NCBI GenBank assembly: GCA_947625735.1
Contig: CANQPL010000027.1
Coordinates: 1 to 33,520 of the forward strand
Direction of reading: 5' to 3'
DNA: 33,520 nucleotides
DNA from: an uncultured Clostridia bacterium
Lineage (GTDB): Bacteria > Bacillota > Clostridia > Oscillospirales > Ruminococcaceae
Made by a program: the position numbers and the translations under genes. How positions within the stretch are numbered: position 1 is the first letter of the stretch; each line of letters starts with the position of its first letter. Shown in pieces: positions 7,221 through 15,386 of this stretch. Under the pieces are notes generated by a model. That model searched no databases. It saw only the letters and a program-made list of their open reading frames with translations, and had not been told where the DNA came from.

Positions 7221-8459
7221 ATGAAAAGGGTAGTAATAACGGGAATGGGGATAGTTTCACCCATAGGCAGCACCATAGATGAATTTTTTGAGAGTCTCAA
7301 AGAAAACAAGCTGGGTTTTTCATATATAAATGACAGGGCGTCCGAGGAGTTTTCCGTAAAGATCGCCGCCCCCGTCAGGGATTTCGATCCGGAAAAGCAC
7401 CTTGACAAAAAGGAAGCAAAGCGCATGGACCGCTTTACCCAGTTTGCAGTGTCGGCGGCACTTGATGCCCTTGAGGATTCGGGCAGCCGCTTTGAGGACA
7501 TCTCCCCATACAGAGCGGGAGTTATTACGGGCGTAGGAATAGGCGGTCTTGACACTACGGGTCTTGAATATGCAAAGTACAAGGAAAAGGGTCCTGACAG
7601 GATCTCGGTTTTCTATATCCCCATGGTGATTTGCAACATGGCGGCAGGAACTGTGGCAATGAAAACAGGTTTCAAGGGCGCGAATTTCTGCACTACCACC
7701 GCCTGTGCCTCCTCCACTCACGCCATAGGCGAAGCATTCCGCAAGATAAAGGACGGCTACCTTGATGTGTGCATTGCGGGAGGTGCGGAGGCGTGCTGCA
7801 GCGAGTTTGCAATGGGCGGCTTCAACAACATGAAAGCTCTCACCCGTTCAGACGTGCTTGACAGATGCTCTATCCCCTTTGATGCCGAAAGAAGCGGCTT
7901 TGTTCTGGGCGAGGGCAGCGGAATGCTTATCCTTGAGGAGCTTGAACACGCAAAGGCAAGGGGTGCCAAGATCTATGCTGAGGTGTCGGGCTACGGCGCA
8001 ACGGCGGACGCTTATCACATGACAAGCCCCGACCCCGAAGCGGGAGCTGCGGCGGCTTGCATCAAAATGGCATATGAAGAAGCGGGGCTTGCTCCCGATG
8101 AGATCGACTATATAAATGCTCACGGCACATCTACTCATCTTAACGACATGAGCGAAACAAAGGCTATAAAGCTGGCACTGGGCGAGGCGGCGGCAAGAAA
8201 GACCGTTATCAACTCCACAAAGTCCATGACGGGTCATCTTCTGGGTGCTGCGGGGGCAATAGAAGCCATAACTACCGCTCTTTCCTGTAAAAATGACTTT
8301 GTTCACGCTACCGTGGGATACAAAGTCCCCGATCCCGAATGTGACCTTGACTACTGCGTAACGGGCAACAGGAATATGACCGTTAATGCGGCATTGTCCA
8401 ACAGTCTGGGATTCGGCGGACACAATGCAACTATATGTATAAAGAAGTATAAACCGTAA
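7221..8459 (+). CDS. fabF: Beta-ketoacyl-ACP synthase II
   Basis: A 412-residue FabF, the elongating condensing enzyme. The active site Cys-His-His is complete: C162 in TTACASS, H301 in NAHGTSTHLND and H339 in STKSMTGHLLGAAGA; NSLGFGGHN closes the thiolase fold. The ATG at 7221 follows a GAAAGGAT site. A TTG just before it is in frame, but no feature favours it. It sits 34 bases after fabG in the same operon. Confidence 0.96.
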   Translation: MKRVVITGMGIVSPIGSTIDEFFESLKENKLGFSYINDRASEEFSVKIAAPVRDFDPEKHLDKKEAKRMDRFTQFAVSAALDALEDSGSRFEDISPYRAGVITGVGIGGLDTTGLEYAKYKEKGPDRISVFYIPMVICNMAAGTVAMKTGFKGANFCTTTACASSTHAIGEAFRKIKDGYLDVCIAGGAEACCSEFAMGGFNNMKALTRSDVLDRCSIPFDAERSGFVLGEGSGMLILEELEHAKARGAKIYAEVSGYGATADAYHMTSPDPEAGAAAACIKMAYEEAGLAPDEIDYINAHGTSTHLNDMSETKAIKLALGEAAARKTVINSTKSMTGHLLGAAGAIEAITTALSCKNDFVHATVGYKVPDPECDLDYCVTGNRNMTVNAALSNSLGFGGHNATICIKKYKP

Positions 8460-8480
8460 TGGGAAAGGAGCGATCATAAA

Positions 8481-8978
8481 ATGAGGAATGATAATAAAAC
8501 GGCAAATCTTCCCTTTGGTCTTACATTGGACGACATTGCCGCTCTTGCGGATATTGTAAAGGAAAAGGAGCTGGGCGAGATAACGCTCAAAGACGAGGTA
8601 GATAAGCTCGTTATAAAGAGCCGCCGTCCCCTTCCTCCTCCCCCGCCCTGTGCCGCAGGTACAACAGGTGCAGCAGGCACTTTAACCGCCCCCCCTGCTG
8701 CGGCGGAAAGACCCGTTCAGACCGCCGAAAAAGCCCGTCCCAAGGGAAATGTGGTAAAAGCTCCCATTGTCGGCACATACTACAGCTCTCCCGCCCCCGA
8801 CAAGCCGCCTTTTGTAACGGTAGGTCAGAGAGTGCGCAAGGGCGACACACTTATGATAATCGAAACAATGAAGCTCATGAACGAGATACAAAGTGAATTT
8901 GACGGCGAGGTCAGGGAGATAATCGCCAAAAACGGCGAGGCTGTGGAGTTTGACCAGCCTATCATGATCATTGGCTAA
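8481..8978 (+). CDS. accB: Biotin carboxyl carrier protein of acetyl-CoA carboxylase
   Basis: A 165-residue BCCP that carries carboxybiotin between the AccC and AccAD halves of acetyl-CoA carboxylase. The C-terminal biotinyl domain (about 90-165) has the lysine to be biotinylated, K131, in ETMKLMN; most family members read EAMKMMN or EAMKLMN. Residues 11-47 form the usual N-terminal helical segment and 50-85 a Pro/Ala-rich linker with a run of five prolines. It follows fabF by 21 bases with a GGAAAGGAG site. The rest of the carboxylase lies downstream in the same operon. Confidence 0.95.
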   Translation: MRNDNKTANLPFGLTLDDIAALADIVKEKELGEITLKDEVDKLVIKSRRPLPPPPPCAAGTTGAAGTLTAPPAAAERPVQTAEKARPKGNVVKAPIVGTYYSSPAPDKPPFVTVGQRVRKGDTLMIIETMKLMNEIQSEFDGEVREIIAKNGEAVEFDQPIMIIG

Positions 8979-8990
8979 GGAGAAGCAGAT

Positions 8991-9425
8991 ATGTCCGAGA
9001 TATTATATAACAAAGAACAGATAAAAGAGCTTATCCCCCACCGTGACCCCTTTCTCCTTATTGACGAGATAGAGGTGCTTGAACCGGGCGTCAAGGCAGT
9101 TGCCTACAAGAACATGACCCCCGATGAATTCTGGTTCAAGGGACATTTCCCCGGTTATCCCGTAGTGCCGGGCGTCCTTATGGTGGAGATGATGGCTCAG
9201 GCGGGCTGTGCAGCTATGCTTGCAATGCCCGAAAACAAGGGAAAAACAGGCTTTTTCGGAGGAATAAAGGAGGCAAAGTTCCGCCGTCAGGTAGTCCCCG
9301 GGGACAGACTGAGGATAGAGGTCGAGATAATCAAGGTTAAGGGTCCTATCGGCGTTGGCAAGGGCATTTGTACCGTTGACGGCGAAAAAGCCGTTACTGC
9401 CGAGATAACCTTTGCATTAAAATAA
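8991..9425 (+). CDS. fabZ: 3-hydroxyacyl-ACP dehydratase
   Basis: A 144-residue hot-dog-fold dehydratase that makes trans-2-enoyl-ACP. The catalytic H52 in GHFPGYPVVPG and E66 in MVEMMAQ are present, and the PHRDPFLLID N-terminus is typical of FabZ rather than FabA. It begins 12 bases after accB with an AAGGAG site. No FabM- or FabN-like isomerase is visible in the operon, so how the organism makes unsaturated fatty acids is not explained here. Confidence 0.96.
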   Translation: MSEILYNKEQIKELIPHRDPFLLIDEIEVLEPGVKAVAYKNMTPDEFWFKGHFPGYPVVPGVLMVEMMAQAGCAAMLAMPENKGKTGFFGGIKEAKFRRQVVPGDRLRIEVEIIKVKGPIGVGKGICTVDGEKAVTAEITFALK

Positions 9426-9440
9426 AGAGTGTGATCTGTC

Positions 9441-10791
<1,351 letters not shown>

Positions 10792-10799
<8 letters not shown>

Positions 10800-11118
10800 G
10801 TGTCCTATATGCAATAAAGAAACGGTAAACGGTGTCTGCCTTGACTGCGGCAGTCCCCGTATCACCTATACGCATGAGCTTACAGGGGTAAAGCCGCCTA
10901 TAATACTTACCATGAATGACGACATTATTACCCCCGAGGGATCGGCTCAGTTTGAGGAAAAGGGGTACACCGACAAAGGAGAGCCTGATCCCCATGAATT
11001 TGCGGGGGTAAAGCCGCCCATACTCCTTACCATGACAGATGAGATCGCAGATGTGGAGGAGTTTTCTCTGCCAAAGGGGTATCATTCCTTGTCAGAGCGG
11101 CAGAAATTCCCGAAATAA
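10792..11118 (+). CDS. Small zinc-ribbon protein with an internal repeat
   Basis: A 108-residue protein I do not recognise. It opens with two CxxC pairs, C4/C7 and C16/C19 (CPIC and CLDCG), a likely zinc ribbon. Two copies of an 18-residue motif follow at 28-45 and 68-85, sharing HE-(L/F)-(T/A)-GVKPPI-(I/L)-LTM, each with a KGY about a dozen residues on; the repeat period is 40 residues. There is no signal peptide or membrane segment. The start overlaps accC by eight bases, so it is translationally linked to the carboxylase genes and placed just before accD, itself a zinc-ribbon subunit. A role with acetyl-CoA carboxylase is only a guess. Confidence 0.75.
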
Positions 11119-11185
11119 AGCACTCGCCGCGGAGATCCGATCTGCGCTTATCCCGCTGCCCGTTCTTTTGTAAAAGGGGGGGCGC

Positions 11186-11302
11186 ATGGACGAAAAAAGC
11201 GGCGGAAAGGCATCTGTCGGGCTTTACGTCCTTATCTTTATAAAGCTCATCATCGAGTGCAGGACATTATTTTACCGAAATTATATGAATCGAGGAGAAT
11301 AG
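11186..11302 (+). CDS. Possible 38-residue hydrophobic small protein
   Basis: An ATG at 11186, about five bases after an AAAGGGGGGG ribosome-site-like run, opens 38 codons ending in TAG at 11300-11302, one base before the accD start. Residues about 11-23 (VGLYVLIFIKLII) are hydrophobic and could be one short membrane segment, between charged ends. The frame fills most of the unusual 185-base gap between the zinc-ribbon gene and accD, and its stop touches the accD ribosome site, as a coupling leader would. It could equally be chance; nothing homologous is known to me. Confidence 0.35.
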   Translation: MDEKSGGKASVGLYVLIFIKLIIECRTLFYRNYMNRGE

Positions 11303-11303
11303 C

Positions 11304-12173
11304 TTGTTAGAGGATCTGTTTAAAATGGTAACAGCCCGCTGGGGGGGCGATGATGACGACAATTCCCCGCCTGTGCCTCAGACGGCGCTGTTTAAGTGTC
11401 CCCGCTGCTCCGGATCATGCGACAACGAAGCTCTGGAACGCAATATGTGGGTGTGTCCCGAATGCGGCTACCATAGCAGGATAAGCGCCGCAGACCGTCT
11501 TGCAATTACCTGTGACAGCGGCAGCTTTATGGAATATGACAAGGACATGGCGGGACAGAATCCCATTGATTTCCCCGATTATGAGGACAAGATACGCTCC
11601 CTGCAGGAGAAAACGGGGCTTACCGAAGCGGTAATTACGGGAGAATGTACCATTCACGGCGAAAAATGCATTATCGGCGTAATGGATTCACATTTCATGA
11701 TGGCGTCCATGGGGAGCGTTGTGGGAGAAAAGATCACCCGTGCCTTTGAAAGAGCCGCTGAAAAAAGACTGCCCCTTATACTGTTCACCGCATCAGGGGG
11801 GGCGAGAATGCAGGAGGGTCTTGTATCGCTTATGCAGATGGCGAAAACAAGCGGTGCGGCAGCCCGTCTTGCACAGGCGGGAGGACTGTATATAACGGTA
11901 CTCACCGACCCCACCACAGGAGGGGTAACGGCGTCCTTTGCGTCACTGGGAGATATAATCATTGCAGAGCCGAAAGTGCTTGTAGGCTTTGCGGGGCGCA
12001 GAGTGATAGAGGGTACTATCAGGCAAAGACTGCCCGAGGACTTTCAGTCAGCCGAATTTTTACAGGAAAACGGCTTTGTGGATATGATCTGCGAGCGCAG
12101 GAATATGCGCCGCACACTGGCGCACCTTATACGGCTTCACAGACCGGGTCAGAGAATGGGAGGTGAGACCTGA
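11304..12173 (+). CDS. accD: Acetyl-CoA carboxylase carboxyltransferase subunit beta
   Basis: A 289-residue AccD that, with AccA, transfers the carboxyl group from biotin to acetyl-CoA. The zinc ribbon is intact: C31, C34, C50 and C53 (CPRC, CPEC). The crotonase-fold part follows, with TASGGARMQEG near 165, TDPTTGGVTASFA near 205 and GFAGRRVIEGT near 228. I chose the TTG at 11304 because GAGGAG ends six bases before it; the next in-frame ATG (11325) lacks such a site. The stop overlaps the accA ATG (TGATG), as expected for subunits made in equal amounts. Confidence 0.95.
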   Translation: MLEDLFKMVTARWGGDDDDNSPPVPQTALFKCPRCSGSCDNEALERNMWVCPECGYHSRISAADRLAITCDSGSFMEYDKDMAGQNPIDFPDYEDKIRSLQEKTGLTEAVITGECTIHGEKCIIGVMDSHFMMASMGSVVGEKITRAFERAAEKRLPLILFTASGGARMQEGLVSLMQMAKTSGAAARLAQAGGLYITVLTDPTTGGVTASFASLGDIIIAEPKVLVGFAGRRVIEGTIRQRLPEDFQSAEFLQENGFVDMICERRNMRRTLAHLIRLHRPGQRMGGET

Positions 12174-13000
12174 TGGCAGAGGAAAATACAGTCCCCAAGG
12201 AACAGCTCACCCCCTTTGAACGGCTTGAGATAATAAGGAACAAGAACCGTCCCACCATACGGGACTATATCCCCATGATCTTCACGGATTTCTACGAAAT
12301 GCACGGCGACCGTCTTTTCGGTGACGACGGCGCAGTTCTGGGAGGTATAGGAAGATTCAAGAATATGCCCGTCACCGTAATAGCCGAGGTCAAGGGCAGA
12401 GATATCTACGAAAACAAGAGCGCAAACTTTGCCATGCCCCACCCCGAGGGCTACCGCAAGGCGATACGTCTTGCACGTCAAGCGGAGAAGTTTCACCGTC
12501 CCGTTATCTGCTTTATAGACACTCCCGGCGCATTCTGCGGCGTGGAGGCTGAAAAGAGAGGACAGGGAGAGGCAATAGCAAGAAGTCTTGCCGAGTTTAT
12601 GACCCTGCGCACCCCCGTTATATCGGTGGTACTTGGAGAGGGCGGCAGCGGCGGCGCACTTGCGCTGGGTGTCTGTGACGAGCTGGCAATGCTTGAAAAT
12701 GCAATTTATTCGGTGATCTCTCCGAGAGGCTTTGCATCTATTCTCTGGCGTGATGCTTCAAGGGAAAAGGAAGCCTGCAATATTATGAAGATCACTGCGG
12801 CAGATGCCGTTCATTTAGGCGTTGCCGAAAGGATAATAGCCGAACCCCCCGGCGGCGCTCACAACGATCCCGAAACAACTGCCGAAAATATCTCCGAATT
12901 TTTGGCTAATTCGCTGAATAATAAAATTGGAAAAGATATTGACGTTTTGCTGAATGGGCGTTATAATAAGTTTAGAAAAATCGGAGCATTCACGGAGTAA
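12173..13000 (+). CDS. accA: Acetyl-CoA carboxylase carboxyltransferase subunit alpha
   Basis: A 275-residue AccA, partner of AccD. Recognisable segments are LTPFERLEIIRNKNRPTIRDYI near 11, FYEMHGDRLFGDD near 41, HPEGYRKAIRLARQAEKFHRPVICFIDTPGAFCGVEAEKRGQ (about 84-126), GEGGSGGALALGVCD near 153 and SPRGFASILWRD near 180. It is shorter than the roughly 320-residue E. coli protein, mainly at the N-terminus, which is usual in Firmicutes. The 3' end of the gene also carries a promoter facing acpP. Confidence 0.95.
   Translation: MAEENTVPKEQLTPFERLEIIRNKNRPTIRDYIPMIFTDFYEMHGDRLFGDDGAVLGGIGRFKNMPVTVIAEVKGRDIYENKSANFAMPHPEGYRKAIRLARQAEKFHRPVICFIDTPGAFCGVEAEKRGQGEAIARSLAEFMTLRTPVISVVLGEGGSGGALALGVCDELAMLENAIYSVISPRGFASILWRDASREKEACNIMKITAADAVHLGVAERIIAEPPGGAHNDPETTAENISEFLANSLNNKIGKDIDVLLNGRYNKFRKIGAFTE
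12939..12967 (+). promoter_or_regulatory. Promoter inside accA, facing acpP
   Basis: TTGACG at 12939-12944 and TATAAT at 12962-12967, spacer exactly 17, lie in the last 20 codons of accA. It would start transcription about 110 bases before acpP, letting acyl carrier protein be made in excess over the rest of the operon. The match is strong, but it sits in coding sequence. Confidence 0.6.
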
Positions 13001-13082
13001 GGACAATCCACTCAGGCGACGGAAGATCCTTCGGCTGAAAATGTCTTTATTATAAAAAATCTATATTAAGGAGGAAAACATA

Positions 13083-13310
13083 ATGGTATTCGATAAGGTA
13101 AAGGAGCTTATCGCAGAGCAGCTTGACGTAGAGGAGGATCTTATCACACCCGATGCAAATATCCAGGACGATCTCGGCGCCGATTCTCTTGACGTTGTTG
13201 ACCTTGTTATGGCACTTGAGGAGGAGTATGAGGTAGAGATCCCCGATGAGGCTGTTGCAAATATCAAGACTGTAGGCGATATCGTTAAGTATATCGAGGA
13301 TAATCAGTAA
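13083..13310 (+). CDS. acpP: Acyl carrier protein
   Basis: A 75-residue ACP, the acidic four-helix carrier of growing fatty acids. The phosphopantetheine site is S35 in [10 protein letters not shown]. The length and the acidic run [11 protein letters not shown] are typical. A near-consensus AAGGAGG precedes the ATG by eight bases. It ends the fab/acc operon, 82 bases after accA, with its own promoter inside accA and two hairpin terminators after it. No phosphopantetheinyl transferase gene is present in the window. Confidence 0.97.
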   Translation: MVFDKVKELIAEQLDVEEDLITPDANIQDDLGADSLDVVDLVMALEEEYEVEIPDEAVANIKTVGDIVKYIEDNQ

Positions 13311-13362
13311 TGACAGAAAAATGTCACTGAAAATGCAGGGCAGAGCTTTGTCCTCAGAGCCT

Positions 13363-13446
13363 GTCCGGTATCACGGAATTGTGGGTTTGCAGGAATGATC
13401 TGACTGCAAGGCGGCATCCGGAAGATACCGGACGGCTTTTTGTTTT
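13363..13446 (+). terminator. Terminator-like hairpin after acpP
   Basis: GTCCGGTATC (13363-13372) pairs exactly with GATACCGGAC (13424-13433), followed by GGCTTTTTGTTTT. The loop is long (51 bases), and a shorter alternative, CCGG-AAGATA-CCGG, sits directly before the T-run. Likely the first stop signal of the fatty-acid operon. Confidence 0.6.
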
Positions 13447-13458
13447 AATAAAAACAGC

Positions 13459-13487
13459 GCCTCCCCGTAAGTGCGGGGAGGCATTTT
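13459..13487. terminator. Bidirectional terminator after acpP
   Basis: GCCTCCCCG (13459-13467) and CGGGGAGGC (13474-13482) form a perfect nine-base-pair stem with a six-base loop, followed by ATTTT on the plus strand and preceded by AAAAACA, which gives a T-run on the minus strand. Confidence 0.85.
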
Positions 13488-13574
13488 CATTATACGCATC
13501 AGTATAAAAAGGACAAAATATTTTCCGGTTTTTTCGTGTCATGATTAATAGAACCCGCATATATGGGGCAAACT

Positions 13575-14100
13575 AACAGCGGGCGGGTGGAACCCGCTGC
13601 CACCTCGTTGGTATATTTTGCGTGAAAATTTCAATAGTAACTCGGTAACTTTTATTTAGCGGTCAATGAACGCAAGCGGCGGGGCGGGGTGACCCCGCTT
13701 GCAGGTCGTTGGTGTTTTTTGCGTGAACATTTCAATAGTAACCCGGTAACTTTTATTTAGCGGTCAATGAACGCAAGTGTCGGAGCGGGTGGAACCCGCA
13801 GCCGGGTCGGCGGAGTGACCCCGCAGCCGGGTCGTTGGTATATTTTGCGTGAAAATTTCAATAGTAACCCGGTAACTTTCGTTTTGTGTAATGTTTGATG
13901 ATAATTTTTTAGCGTTGGAGAATTTTGCATAAATTTTTCAGACAGCAGCCCGGTACCTTTAGTTTTGCGTTTAACCGCAGGCGGGGTGATCCCGCACTCA
14001 GGTCGGCGAGTGGAACCCGGCGGGGTGACCCCGCACACAGGTCGTTGGTAGATTTATCAATGAAATTTAAGATAGTAACTCGGTAACTTTCATTTGTTGT
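13575..14100 (+). repeat. Array of hairpin/GTAAC-CGGTAAC repeats
   Basis: Five tandem, partly degenerate units of about 70-130 bp. A typical unit has a G+C-rich hairpin (GCGGGT-GGA-ACCCGC or GCGGGG-TGA-CCCCGC), then CTCGTTGGTA, an A/T-rich stretch, and the signature GTAAC(T/C)CGGTAAC with CTTT after it. Signatures lie at 13637-13649, 13738-13750, 13864-13876, 13945-13957 (variant GCAGCCCGGTACC) and 14075-14087. All point the same way, downstream of acpP. No gene was found in 13311-14198; long minus-strand frames across the array are the repeat in translation. Confidence 0.85.
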
Positions 14101-14172
14101 GGTGTTAATTGGGAGTTAAACCTTTATTCACGCCACTCTTAACTCTCCACACTCCACACTTATAAATTGTAA
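14056..14172 (+). repeat. Long form of the repeat, with a conserved tail
   Basis: From the last array unit onward, about 117 bases match the complement of 23111-23226. The shared part runs from ATCAATGAAAT through the GTAACTCGGTAAC signature into a tail with GGGAGTTAAACC and CTTAACTCTCCACACTCC and ends at TATAAATTG. GAGTTAA and TTAACTC inside the tail can pair. Two copies of the same length in opposite orientation suggest that this, with the hairpin head, is the full-length element and the others are shortened. Confidence 0.75.
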
Positions 14173-14198
14173 TTTTTATAAAAAAGGATGCTGATTTT

Positions 14199-14642
14199 AT
14201 GAAAACAAACCCATGGCTTTCCACATCTGCCGCAGGACAGAACATAACGCTTTTTCTGGGAGGGGGCATTATCTATTCGCTCATCGAGATACTGGCAAGA
14301 GGCTTTACCCACTGGACAATGACCCTTACAGGAGGGATATGTCTGCTGCTGATGTACAGGCGGTATGCCGCCCGTCCTTATGAAACCATGCTTTTTAAGT
14401 GCTTTTACGGTATGTGTGTTATAACCTTTTTTGAATTTACCGTGGGAGTGATCGTGAATCTCATACTCGGTTGGAACGTGTGGGACTATTCCCATATGCC
14501 CTTTAACGTCCTCGGACAGATCTGCCTTTCCTTTTCGGCAGGCTGGTTCCTTATAAGTCTGCCCGTGGTGGCGCTTACAAATAAGGCGATAGGCATAAAA
14601 ACCGAATTTTTCGGCGGGTGGAACCCGCTGCCACCTCGTTAG
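14199..14642 (+). CDS. CmpB-like (putative type IV ABC transporter) membrane protein
   Basis: A 147-residue membrane protein with about four hydrophobic segments (near 16-34, 40-52, 66-90 and 105-127). The segment LGWNVWDYSHMPFNVLGQICLSFSAGWF (about 89-116) is typical of the small putative ABC-transporter type IV (CmpB) membrane family of Firmicutes, whose function is not established. An AAAGGAT site lies 11 bases before the ATG. The last nine residues (GGWNPLPPR) and the stop codon are encoded by a dispersed intergenic repeat starting at 14613, so the original C-terminus has been replaced or trimmed. It stands alone between repeat blocks. Confidence 0.75.
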   Translation: MKTNPWLSTSAAGQNITLFLGGGIIYSLIEILARGFTHWTMTLTGGICLLLMYRRYAARPYETMLFKCFYGMCVITFFEFTVGVIVNLILGWNVWDYSHMPFNVLGQICLSFSAGWFLISLPVVALTNKAIGIKTEFFGGWNPLPPR

Positions 14643-14830
14643 TATGATTTGCAAAAAACCTTTACACAGTAACTCGGTAACTTTCATTTAGCAGTCAATG
14701 AAAGCAAGGGGCGGGGCGGGGTTACCCCACAGACAGGGCGTTAGGCGGGCGGAACCCGCTGCCACCTCGTTAGTATGATTTGCAAAAAACCTTTACACAG
14801 TAACTCGGTAACTCTCATTTAGAGGATAGA
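14613..14830 (+). repeat. Two more copies of the hairpin/GTAAC-CGGTAAC repeat
   Basis: One unit runs from 14613 to about 14700 and a second from about 14702 to 14820, with signatures at 14669-14681 and 14800-14812. The two share long unbroken identity (head hairpin GCGGG(T/C)GGAACCCGC through AACTCGGTAACT), so this duplication is recent. The first copy overlaps the 3' end of the CmpB-like gene. A short purine-rich tract (AGAGGATAG-like repeats) follows at 14820-14857. Confidence 0.85.
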
Positions 14831-14996
14831 GGTTAGAAAATAGAGGATAGAAGATAAATGAGCATACCTCAGATTATGGCGCACCTCAATCCAAAAAATC
14901 TAAGAATGGCAAAAAGAAATCACAACAAACAAAAAAACAGTGTGCCAACCTAAAAACCTACAGCAAATAAAAACATTTAGTGTGATAGCGGTAGAG

Positions 14997-15269
14997 GGAG
15001 AGGGGAGGTTGGGAGAGGGAGGGGGAGTCCAGAGGGGGCAACCGTAGGGAAGGAGGGGGGGAGGGAAGTGAGCGTCTAAGAAATCTCTGCCCTCCCCCCT
15101 CATTCCCGAAGGTTCCCCCTTTGGAGGGACAGCACAAACACAACTTTACGGACTGAACATCTTGAAGTCAGACATTTACGATGGCGGCAAGGAGAGGGGT
15201 AAAGGGGAGCTGCAACTTCCCCTTTGGCGGGACAGCACAAGCACAACTTTACGGACTGAACATCTTGAA
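14997..15269. repeat. G-rich tract and a ~53-bp direct repeat
   Basis: 15000-15070 is strongly purine-rich on the plus strand, with many runs of three to seven G that could form G-quadruplexes. Then 15113-15166 and 15217-15269 are near-identical copies (TTCCCC, TTTGG, GGGACAGCACAA, through ACTTTACGGACTGAAC to CTTGAA) with only a few differences and a period near 103 bases. No gene is supported between 14643 and 15372: the 93-codon plus-strand frame starting at 15162 reads across these repeats. Confidence 0.7.
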
Positions 15270-15289
15270 CGCAATAAATTTAACATCAT

Positions 15290-15386
15290 AGAAAATAAAA
15301 GTTACCGAGTTACTATTAAGAGGTTTACGCAAAATTTACTAACGACCTGCGGGCTGTGTGACCCCGGTGGGGTCACACAGCCCGCC
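15290..15386 (-). repeat. Repeat copy with a perfect 17-bp hairpin at the GH9-like gene end
   Basis: On the minus strand this is another copy of the repeat family: signature GTAACTCGGTAAC (complement of 15301-15313) and, as its head, a hairpin with arms 15349-15365 and 15369-15385 pairing over all 17 bases around a three-base loop. The GH9-like gene stops inside the hairpin's right arm (15373), so its last four residues and stop come from the repeat. The structure could end or protect that transcript, although a clear T-run is missing. Confidence 0.8.

Noticed and set aside
13575-14100. CRISPR array
   Set aside because: Units are about 70-130 bp and degenerate, with no 25-35 bp spacers between constant repeats, and no cas genes are near.
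13757-14687. Minus-strand reading frames (93 and 175 codons) over the repeat array and the CmpB-like gene
   Set aside because: They read the complement of the repeats, giving recurring K-V-T-x-L-L and TPP-type segments, and have no ribosome site; the second is antisense to a better-supported gene.
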